Assembly (NCBI GenBank): GCA_951802115.1
Contig: CATOPL010000015.1
Span: 1 to 64,000 of the forward strand
Length of the DNA stretch: 64,000 bases
Origin: an uncultured Lachnospiraceae bacterium
Lineage (GTDB): Bacteria > Bacillota > Clostridia > Lachnospirales > Lachnospiraceae
Direction of reading: 5' to 3'
Below the pieces are notes generated by a model that saw only the letters and a list, made by a program, of their open reading frames with translations, was not told the origin of the DNA and did not search any database. The stretch's first letter is position 1; each line of letters begins with the position of its first letter. The translations under genes and the position numbers were made by a program. This document shows, piece by piece, positions 1 through 8,134 of the stretch.

Positions 1-139
1 TCCATATGCCTCCGCTGTTTTTGAGTTCCGCTTCTGCATCTGTAAGACCCTTTTCCTCTGGAAGCATTCCCGGACGCACTCTGCGTCCTGTAATCCTTCC
101 GGGCCTTCCATATGCCTCCGCTGTTTTTGAGTTCCGCTT
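1..139. repeat. 33-bp direct repeat (1-33 and 107-139, offset 106 bp) containing an SD-like sequence and ATG on the minus strand
   Basis: tccatatgcctccgctgtttttgagttccgctt occurs twice, identical by eye; minus strand reads AAGCGGAACTCAAAAACAGCGGAGGCATATGGA. Confidence 0.9.
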
Positions 140-141
140 TT

Positions 142-3100
142 TTACCGCTCTTCTTCCAGTTTTTTCCACACTTCCGCCCGCTCAAGGGGTCGTAATCTGC
201 GTTTCCTGCAGCCTTCCACTTTCCGGTCAAATCCGCAGATACTGTGATATTTACAAAACCGGCAGGCATCCTCATCCCCCAATTCATATGGCTGCATCCG
301 AATATCACCTTCCAGAATACGCTTTCCATATTCCGCCAGCTTTCTTTGCACATGCAGAGCCAGCTTTTGAAATTGTTCCTCTTCCGCCACGGAAGAAGAA
401 GCCGTAAAGCCGCCATCCTTTTTCAATCTGACCGGAAGGATATCTGAACCCGACTCCAGACTCCGGTCCATCATTGCCAGAACCTCCCGGTCGCCGCTCG
501 CGAGTCCGTTCCAGGCAAGCGCTTTTAAAAGCTTTTGTTCCGGGTCCTTTGCTTCTTCATAGTCCAGTAGCGGATCCTCAATATGATAGTAAAACATCCC
601 TGCCGGATGAACTTCCTCTGTCTGCCTTCGCTTCATCATATCCATGGCAGCATTCAGATAGACCACAAGCTGCAGCTGAAGTCCATAATAGACACTGGTC
701 AGGTCGAATCTTGTGCTTCCGCTCTTGTAATCAATGACCCGCACATAAGTCTTTCCGTCTTCTCTGCAGACGTCAATCCGGTCAATTCTTCCCTGCAGGC
801 GCATCCTCTCATCCTCAGACAGCAGAAGTGATACGCTTGGGAGCTGCTCCAGATTGCGGAAAGAGACTTCTGTTTCTTCCGGCGCAAAAGCTCCTTTCTG
901 AAGCTGCCTGAGCACAGCCCACGCCGTTCGTTTACCGATCCGACGTACGCGCTCCAGCACATACGCATCTTCAGCGCGCCCGGAAAGAACCCGGTCCGCA
1001 TAGTCTTCCATCGCACGCTCCAGCGCCTGCTCCATCCACGTATCCCGTACTTCGTCGGGCACATGGAACCAGTCGTAATCGCTTTCCTCAATCTGATCAG
1101 AAAAATATTTCAGCGCCCCGTGAAATACGTTCCCCATATCCACCGCTTCCAGTCCCCATGTTTCCCGCTCCCGAAGACCAAGCCCATACTGGAGAAAATG
1201 AGCATACGCACAGGCCGCAAACTGCTCCAGCCTGGTAACGCTCCCCTCCAGAATCGTCCCATAAAGCGCTCTTGCCACGGCTTTTCCTATCCCGCTCTCC
1301 CGACTGGCATAACAGGCCGCGTCCATAAGCCGCCAAAGCTTTTGCTGCCATTCCTTTTGATCCGCATACCACTGAAGCAGCGTTACCTGTTCCGGCTCTG
1401 CCGCCCGCGTCCGAACGGCTTCCAGCGCTTTTGTCAGCTCGCCCATGCTGCCGGACGGCGTCACCAGCCGTTCCGGGACAGAAGTATCTTCTGCTGTACG
1501 CACGGATACTTCCGGAAACAACTGCCTCACCTGAGAGATCAGCCAGGACGGACGAAGCGAACTTCCATCAGAATCCGTAAGACTCCAGCTCAGGTACAGC
1601 TTCCGGGACGGCTTGGTCAGATTCAGATAAATATAAAATTTCTGGATATATGCCTCCTGCCGGGATGTGGGCGCAAGCTCCGTCTTCTGTTCTGAAAGAA
1701 TCTCCCGATCCATCTCCGAGAGAATTCCTCCTCTGTTTTTTGCCTTGGGCACGCTCCCCTCATTGACGCCCGCAAAAAACAGCACTTTAATGTCTTTCAG
1801 ACGGCTTCGCTCCATATCGCCTACAACGACCTGATCTGTTCCTGCCGGAATCAGACCAACTTTCATCTCCGACAGTCCGGCATCCACAAGATCGGTATAC
1901 TCCGGAAAAGGAATCCGGCAATCCCCCAGCAGCAGCACCATTTTGTCAAACAGCTCCATAACCATCCCATAAATCTGCGCGTATTCCCTGGAACGGGAAT
2001 GATCGCCGGCCTCCTGGAACTGTTCCTCATATTCTTTCAGCTGCTTCTGAATCTGCAGGCTTGTCAGATAATCGTAGACTGCACAAGTCATCTTCCTTGT
2101 GTCATTTTCTTTGTCCTTCAGACTTTTTTTCAGTTCCGGCAGTCCTCTGACCGCCTTCTGACGGATTTCATTCAATTCGGCCAGTTCGGCCTCTTCCATC
2201 CCTCTAAGAGGACGTTTCCACGTCCGGCTCCAGCCGGATAAGCTGCGGATTCCTCTGGCGATCACATAGTTTTCCAGGCGGTCCGTCTCTTCCCGTGACA
2301 CTTCCGTCATCCCACTTCTGAGCAGTCGAAACATCGATTCATAGGAAAAATCCTCCTGAATTACAGAAAAAAGCGCCCGCAAAAATTCTACAAAAGGATT
2401 TTTCAGCACATCTTTTTTTCGATCTGTAAACCCCGGAATTCCCAGCCTGGCAAATACCTGCTCCATCAATGTCCCATAAAGTTCCAGATCCCCGGTCACG
2501 ACCGCCACATCCCGATACCGGTACTTTTCATCTCTCACCAGCCGCTGAATTTCTCTTCCTACTGCTTCCGCTTCTGCTCTGGGACTGTGCGCCGCATACA
2601 GGGACACTTCCTCTGTATCTTTTTCCCAGACTTTTCTGGTACGCCGGAAGATATGGGACTCCAGAAATTCCAGCGCCGGCGCCCCGCAAAAACGGTATCG
2701 TCCGGCCTCCTTAAGAACTACCGGCTTTTCCACAGTCACCTTTGCCTCTTTTGCCAGCTGTATCAGACTGCGGATCGTCTTCTTCGTCATATGAAACAGC
2801 TGGTATTCCGCTCCCGGAGCAAAAGGATCCTCGGCTCCATCCATGGTCAGTGTTACACAGACCTTCTCCGCCAGTGACAGAAGCTTTCGCAGGAGACTTT
2901 GCTGCACCGGTGTAAATCCGGTGTATCCGTCCAGCACAATAACGCTGCCGCTTATCGCCCTCGACTGCTCCACTGTCTTCTCCAGTGCGCCTAACAACTC
3001 CTCTGAAGTCAGATAGGTCCCTTCCAGATAATTCTGAAAACTGTCATAAATAATCTTCATATCTTTCAGCTTGAAATAAAGCTGAGGATTACTTTGATTT

Positions 3101-3534
3101 CGCTTCATCATCTCTTCCAGCTGTTCAGAAGTCACCTGGTACTGAGTAAATTCCGACAGAAGAGATTTAACCTCGGAAATATAGCCCAGCTTTTTCATAT
3201 TTCCCCCCAAAAGGGTCAGTTTGTCCTTTTGCTCCTCCGCCAGCCGCCGAAGAACCAGGTTCTTCCCGGTGTCCTCCAGAATCTTCCGGTGCTCTCCCCC
3301 TACTTCCTCAAAGACCCGGTGCGCCAGACGTTCAAAACTTAAGACATCAATATTCATAATCCCGTGCCTTGGATGCATCATCACCAGATCTTTCTGCGTC
3401 TGCATGGTAAACTGCTCCGGCACAATAACCAGAAACTGTTTCCCTGGAAATTCTTCCGCCTCTTTTATGATCTTTTCAAAAATATAATGGGATTTTCCGG
3501 CTCCGGAATTCCCCAGAATCAACTGTAACGCCAT
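142..3534 (-). CDS. addB: ATP-dependent helicase/nuclease subunit B (AddB)
   Basis: 1130 aa; N-terminal GNSGAGKS Walker A, 'VIVPEQFT' motif, C-terminal RecB-type nuclease 'VIDYKSG' and Cys cluster 'CRFCKYHSICGF'. Confidence 0.95.
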   Translation of the reverse strand: MALQLILGNSGAGKSHYIFEKIIKEAEEFPGKQFLVIVPEQFTMQTQKDLVMMHPRHGIMNIDVLSFERLAHRVFEEVGGEHRKILEDTGKNLVLRRLAEEQKDKLTLLGGNMKKLGYISEVKSLLSEFTQYQVTSEQLEEMMKRNQSNPQLYFKLKDMKIIYDSFQNYLEGTYLTSEELLGALEKTVEQSRAISGSVIVLDGYTGFTPVQQSLLRKLLSLAEKVCVTLTMDGAEDPFAPGAEYQLFHMTKKTIRSLIQLAKEAKVTVEKPVVLKEAGRYRFCGAPALEFLESHIFRRTRKVWEKDTEEVSLYAAHSPRAEAEAVGREIQRLVRDEKYRYRDVAVVTGDLELYGTLMEQVFARLGIPGFTDRKKDVLKNPFVEFLRALFSVIQEDFSYESMFRLLRSGMTEVSREETDRLENYVIARGIRSLSGWSRTWKRPLRGMEEAELAELNEIRQKAVRGLPELKKSLKDKENDTRKMTCAVYDYLTSLQIQKQLKEYEEQFQEAGDHSRSREYAQIYGMVMELFDKMVLLLGDCRIPFPEYTDLVDAGLSEMKVGLIPAGTDQVVVGDMERSRLKDIKVLFFAGVNEGSVPKAKNRGGILSEMDREILSEQKTELAPTSRQEAYIQKFYIYLNLTKPSRKLYLSWSLTDSDGSSLRPSWLISQVRQLFPEVSVRTAEDTSVPERLVTPSGSMGELTKALEAVRTRAAEPEQVTLLQWYADQKEWQQKLWRLMDAACYASRESGIGKAVARALYGTILEGSVTRLEQFAACAYAHFLQYGLGLRERETWGLEAVDMGNVFHGALKYFSDQIEESDYDWFHVPDEVRDTWMEQALERAMEDYADRVLSGRAEDAYVLERVRRIGKRTAWAVLRQLQKGAFAPEETEVSFRNLEQLPSVSLLLSEDERMRLQGRIDRIDVCREDGKTYVRVIDYKSGSTRFDLTSVYYGLQLQLVVYLNAAMDMMKRRQTEEVHPAGMFYYHIEDPLLDYEEAKDPEQKLLKALAWNGLASGDREVLAMMDRSLESGSDILPVRLKKDGGFTASSSVAEEEQFQKLALHVQRKLAEYGKRILEGDIRMQPYELGDEDACRFCKYHSICGFDRKVEGCRKRRLRPLERAEVWKKLEEER

Positions 3535-3628
3535 CTGCTCCTCCCGACATTTTCAGACGATTGCGTCGTTTCTTTGCGTGCACCTGATCTTTCAAAACCC
3601 GCACTTTTTGCACCTGCTCTGTAAAGCT

Positions 3629-4345
3629 TCAGAAATCTTTCAGCAGATCCTTTATTACCTCGGCGGCAAGCAAAAGCCCTGCCGCACCCGGCGCAAACGC
3701 CATGCTTCCGGGAATGATCTTCCCGGAAATATCCGACCGGATCTGTATCTTCGGTATCATCGCCTCCTGCGCCGAACAGACAACCTTCAACTTTTTAATT
3801 CCCCGTTTTTTCAGCTCCCGCCGCATAACCCGGGCCAGCGGGCACATGCTGGTTTCATAAATATCCGTCACTGCAAATCCCGCCGGGTCCATCTTATTCC
3901 CCGCGCCCATAGCGCTGATCAGCGGTGTTCCCGTTTCCTGACAGCACTGCGCCAGCGCCAGTTTTGCTGACACAGTATCAACGGCGTCCACCACATAATC
4001 ATACTCGGCGAAAGAAAAGGTATCCTTGTTCTCCGGAAGAAAAAAACACTCCCGTGTCTCTATCTCCGTCTCTGGGCAGATATCCGCAATTCTGGCTTTC
4101 ATAGCCGCGGTTTTATACTGCCCGACGGTACTGTGCAGCGCGATAATCTGACGGTTCAGATTGCTGATGCTGACTACATCATCATCCACCAGCAGAAAAT
4201 GACCGATGCCGCTTCTTGCCAGTGCTTCCGCCGTATAGCCACCCACTCCTCCGATGCCGAAGACCGCTACTTTCGCTTCCCGAAGGCGACGTAGACCTTC
4301 CTTTCCGATCAAAAGCTCTGTTCTTGAAAATATTTCCTCTTTCAT
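3629..4345 (-). CDS. tcdA: tRNA threonylcarbamoyladenosine dehydratase (ThiF/MoeB-like)
   Basis: 'VAVFGIGGVGGYTAEALARSGIG' Rossmann motif, 'NLNRQI', C-terminal TcdA-type pattern. Confidence 0.9.
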   Translation of the reverse strand: MKEEIFSRTELLIGKEGLRRLREAKVAVFGIGGVGGYTAEALARSGIGHFLLVDDDVVSISNLNRQIIALHSTVGQYKTAAMKARIADICPETEIETRECFFLPENKDTFSFAEYDYVVDAVDTVSAKLALAQCCQETGTPLISAMGAGNKMDPAGFAVTDIYETSMCPLARVMRRELKKRGIKKLKVVCSAQEAMIPKIQIRSDISGKIIPGSMAFAPGAAGLLLAAEVIKDLLKDF

Positions 4346-4450
4346 TACACGGTTCCTACCTTCGTTTTTTCAGACCTGCCCGTTCCGCACGGTCTGACCG
4401 CTCCAGCATATCTGACTTCAAGGATAGGTCCCTGAAGCAGAACACAGATG

Positions 4451-5284
4451 CTATTTTACTGTACTGTCTCCTAACACTTTATTCATACTGCCGCTCTCAA
4501 AGCCCTTCAGGTCCAGTGTCGCATAGGAAAATCCCAGCTCACTCAGCCTTTTTTGTATCTGACAGTATCTCCCGTCTTCCAATACGGCGGAAAACTCCTC
4601 CGGCAGCAGCTCAATTCTTGCCAGACTGCCGTGCATGCGCACCCGCCTCTGTGCAAACCCCAGTTCAGTCAGAAATTCCTCCGCCTGCCCCACCATGGAC
4701 AGTTTCTCCGGCGTAATCAGCTCTCCATAAACAAACCGGGAGGCCAGACACGCCATAGACGGCTTTTCCCAGGCAGGAAGGCAAAGCCGTCTGGACATCT
4801 CGCGGATCTCTGTCTTGGTAAATCCGCTCTCTTTCAAGGGACTCTGAATCTGAAGCTCCCGAAGCGCCCGAAGTCCCGGACGATAATCCCCCTGATCATC
4901 CACATTCGATCCTTCCATCAATGTCAGAAATCCTTCCTCCCCTGCCGTTTTCAGCATTCGACCGAAAAGTGTTTTCTTACACAAATAGCATCGGTCCGGC
5001 GGATTTTCTGCAAAGCCGGGAATCAGAAATTCGTCTATGGACTCAACCCGGTGCCGAATCTGATGCTGTCTGCAAAAATCCTTCGCCTCCTCCAGTTCTT
5101 TTTCCGGCACCGCATGCAGCGAAACCGTCAACGCCAGCACCTGCCCGCCCAGTGCCTCTTTCGCCGCATATAACAAAAAAACCGAATCCACCCCTCCGGA
5201 GAAGGCAATAGCCGCCTTCCCCGCCGAAGCGATCCGGTTCTTCAACTGGCTGTATTTTTGCTCCAGATCATCTTTATATCTCAT
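4451..5284 (-). CDS. larE: ATP-dependent sacrificial sulfur transferase LarE
   Basis: PP-loop 'AFSGGVDSVFLL', 'DRCYLCKKTLF', 'EGSNVDDQGDYRPG'; start trimmed to MRYKDDLEQ. Confidence 0.9.
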   Translation of the reverse strand: MRYKDDLEQKYSQLKNRIASAGKAAIAFSGGVDSVFLLYAAKEALGGQVLALTVSLHAVPEKELEEAKDFCRQHQIRHRVESIDEFLIPGFAENPPDRCYLCKKTLFGRMLKTAGEEGFLTLMEGSNVDDQGDYRPGLRALRELQIQSPLKESGFTKTEIREMSRRLCLPAWEKPSMACLASRFVYGELITPEKLSMVGQAEEFLTELGFAQRRVRMHGSLARIELLPEEFSAVLEDGRYCQIQKRLSELGFSYATLDLKGFESGSMNKVLGDSTVK

Positions 5285-5295
5285 ACCTTCTGCTC

Positions 5296-5874
5296 CTACG
5301 CCGCTACCGCCGCAGAGGAGCCATGTACGAGATACACCATAGCTGCCAGCACCTGGCGGCATACTCTTATAATATACTCGCAGTCTTCCTCCACACTGCG
5401 GAACTCTTCCATATATTCTCTGTGGTTTTTACGGATGTAATCCAGAATTTCCTCCACTGAATACAGCTGTTCTCCTTCCTGCGCACAGACTGCACAGGCC
5501 TTCTCACGGATATAAGAGCGCAGCCGAAATTTCAGATATTTTTCATAAATACAGTGATCTTTCAGGCTGCCGGGATAATTGCTGTTATGCGGAAAAGTAA
5601 AATAATCCGCAATATAGTGAAAGATCTGCCCCAAATCAATCATATATCTCATAGAGTCCTCCTGACGCTGCGCCGGAGCTTCCAGCAGACTGCGGATCTT
5701 GCTCTCCACCAGATCAAAGGTCTCCTCATATTCATGGCGTACTGTCAAAAAAGACGGTCTGCAGTCCGGAAGCAGACTTCCCACATAAAATGCCTTCCAT
5801 CTCCGTCTCAGCACATCGTCTCCGACCTCCCGAACCAGAAAACGTGCCAGCGAAATATGCGACTTTTTCCTCAT
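5296..5874 (-). CDS. zinc-dependent phospholipase C-like domain protein
   Basis: 'HISLARFL', 'YVGSLLPDCRPSF', 'GQIFHYIADYFTFPHN' His/Asp pattern of the Zn-dependent PLC-like family. Confidence 0.75.
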   Translation of the reverse strand: MRKKSHISLARFLVREVGDDVLRRRWKAFYVGSLLPDCRPSFLTVRHEYEETFDLVESKIRSLLEAPAQRQEDSMRYMIDLGQIFHYIADYFTFPHNSNYPGSLKDHCIYEKYLKFRLRSYIREKACAVCAQEGEQLYSVEEILDYIRKNHREYMEEFRSVEEDCEYIIRVCRQVLAAMVYLVHGSSAAVAA

Positions 5875-5995
5875 TTGAAATCCTCCATCCTCTCATACCG
5901 GTATACACCCAAATCGACTACATTGTAACACATTTTGAGGGAGGATGCACGAATTTTTTTATGTAAATATTTAGGAAGCGTTTGTAAAATGTGGT

Positions 5996-6051
5996 CCTGC
6001 CTGTTTACTCAGCCGCACTGTATGAATCTGAGCGGGCAAAAAACAGGCAGG
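5996..6051. other. stem-loop with perfect 11-bp arms cctgcctgttt/aaacaggcagg
   Basis: inverted repeat with inner ctcag/ctgag arms; followed on + strand by aatatattttt. Confidence 0.7.
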
Positions 6052-6070
6052 AATATATTTTTCATCAAAG

Positions 6071-6163
6071 TTTGTAAGATATCTGCTGCAAATGAATGCA
6101 CTACGGCAGACTGAGTCAAGTGAATCGAAACCAGATATACCGTAAAACCATACGTACAGACGG
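6071..6163. repeat. dispersed intergenic repeat, copy A
   Basis: 93-bp ungapped alignment to 35015-35107, 68/93 identical by hand count; ends 'acgtacagacgg'. Confidence 0.75.
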
Positions 6164-6176
6164 AGGAAATGATTGT

Positions 6177-7205
6177 TCAGACATGCTCCAGCACTACCCC
6201 GTGAGCAATACCGGGGATGGACTGTCCTTCATTGAAACTGACCTTGGACAAAAGCGCTCCTGTAGGCACAAGCAACACCCTTTTCCATTCTCCCCGTACA
6301 AGTTTTGGCAGAATATATGCTGCCAGTGTCGACGCCGCACAGCCGCAGCCGGAACCTCCGGCATGAGTATCCTGAGTGTCCGGATCATAGATCAGCATTC
6401 CGCAGTCCTCATGAATATCTCCCAGTTCAATTCCTCGCTCCCGCATAAGATCTTTCAAAATTGTCTGGCCGATACTTCCCAGATCCCCGGTTATAATCCG
6501 ATCGTAATCTTCGGCATTTCTTCCAAAATCAGTCAGATGCTGATAGATCGTATCTGCTGCAGCCGGAGCCATGGCCGCCCCCATATGCATGGAATCCTTT
6601 ACTCCATAATCTATCACCTTGCCGGTGGTAATCCCGGCTATACATACAGAGGCTCTCTTGGCGAAAGGTGACTCACCGGCGGCAAGGAGAAAGGCTCCGG
6701 AGCCTGTGACTGTCCAGGTAGTTGACAGGGGACGCTGTCCGGCATATTCCAGGGGAAATCGAAACTCCTTTTCTGCACTGGCAAAATGACTGGAGGTTAT
6801 CGCCATCACACAGTCTGCATAGCCCGCGTTCACAGCCATAGAGGCCAGACTTAAGCTCTCCCCGCACGTCGAACAGGCGCCATACAATCCAAAAAGCGGA
6901 ATCTGCAGCTCCATCAGACCATAAGAAGTGGCGATTCCCTGCGCCAGCAGATCCCCTGCGAAAAGATAACGAACCTGTTCTTCATTCAGGCCTGCTTTGT
7001 CCATTGCCTTTCTGGCTGTTCGAAGCTGAAGTTCGCTTTCTGCTTCCTCCCATGTATTTTTTCCAAACTTAGGATCCGGTTCAATACAGTCGAACAGGTG
7101 TCCCAGCGGCCCGTCGCCTTCTTTACTCCCTACGATAGATGCGGCGCTGATAAGTTTCGGAGGCTGATTATATTGTAGACTTGCACGTCCTTTTGTCTGA
7201 TTCAC
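6177..7205 (-). CDS. spoVAD: stage V sporulation protein AD
   Basis: 'QPPKLISAASIVGSKEGDGPLG', 'GACSTCGESL', 'YDRIITGDLGSIG'; start assigned to GTG at 7205 with GGGAG upstream, not the ORF-track start at 7343. Confidence 0.9.
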   Translation of the reverse strand: MNQTKGRASLQYNQPPKLISAASIVGSKEGDGPLGHLFDCIEPDPKFGKNTWEEAESELQLRTARKAMDKAGLNEEQVRYLFAGDLLAQGIATSYGLMELQIPLFGLYGACSTCGESLSLASMAVNAGYADCVMAITSSHFASAEKEFRFPLEYAGQRPLSTTWTVTGSGAFLLAAGESPFAKRASVCIAGITTGKVIDYGVKDSMHMGAAMAPAAADTIYQHLTDFGRNAEDYDRIITGDLGSIGQTILKDLMRERGIELGDIHEDCGMLIYDPDTQDTHAGGSGCGCAASTLAAYILPKLVRGEWKRVLLVPTGALLSKVSFNEGQSIPGIAHGVVLEHV

Positions 7206-7441
7206 AATTTCATACTCCCTTTCATGTTTAAAGTTTTTCTCCATTCGTTCAAAACTAGTTTTCCTGTCCCCGATAAAAATATTCGTACCTTTTCGTTTCC
7301 TTCTTTTGCAGAACACTGGCAGATCTGTCCTGCATAAAATCATTCCTCATGGAAAATATATTAAAGAATCCTGCTGGCAGATGTTTTTAGCTGCAGCGCA
7401 AGCGAGAAAAAAGATGACAATGAAAAAGGAGTTATACCCTT

Positions 7442-7903
7442 ATGAACGCAAATGAAGAGCAGAAACAGCAGTATAATGAATACGTCAAACAGGTGACGCC
7501 AACCCACAGTCTTCCCTATGAAATGTTTAAAGCTTTTATCACCGGCGGGATCATCTGCCTGCTCGGACAGGCGATCCGCAACACAGGCACGCAGATGGGC
7601 CTGGATCAGGATACAGCCGGCGCCTGGTGTTCCATCATTCTGGTTTTTTTAAGCATTCTGCTGACCGGACTGAATATTTATCCCTCTGTCGCCAAATGGG
7701 GCGGTGCGGGCGCACTGGTCCCTATCACCGGTTTTGCCAACGGTGTGGCAGCACCCGCCATCGAGTACAAAAAAGAAGGACAGGTCTTTGGGATCGGCAG
7801 CAAAATATTTACGATTGCCGGTCCCGTGATCCTGTACGGAATTTTTACCAGCTGGGTGCTGGGACTGATCTACTGGACCGGGCTTTTATTGGGAATTTTT
7901 TAA
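7442..7903 (+). CDS. spoVAC: stage V sporulation protein AC
   Basis: small membrane protein 'PYEMFKAFITGGIICLLGQ', 'GLNIYPSVAKWGGAGALVPITGFANGVAAPAIEYKKEG'. Confidence 0.92.
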   Translation: MNANEEQKQQYNEYVKQVTPTHSLPYEMFKAFITGGIICLLGQAIRNTGTQMGLDQDTAGAWCSIILVFLSILLTGLNIYPSVAKWGGAGALVPITGFANGVAAPAIEYKKEGQVFGIGSKIFTIAGPVILYGIFTSWVLGLIYWTGLLLGIF

Positions 7904-8134
7904 TAATATGGCAGAGAAATAAAAAAACTGCTTTCTGTCAGTCAGGCGTTACCGTTTGCAGTATCTTTGACTTCGATGAATGCAGTGCAGCGGGCTGTGT
8001 TCATCCGGGCCAAAGATACCGCGGATGGCTTTAAAAAAGATTTACAACACTGTATATTTTTACTATAATATTGAAAGAGTAAAAGGAAACAGCGGGCTTA
8101 AAGGGATAAGCTCCAATGATACAGGAGGGTGGCT

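Noticed and set aside
7206-7343. N-terminal extension of the spoVAD ORF
   Set aside because: Basic low-similarity extension with no convincing SD; GTG at 7205 with GGGAG gives the expected SpoVAD N-terminus.
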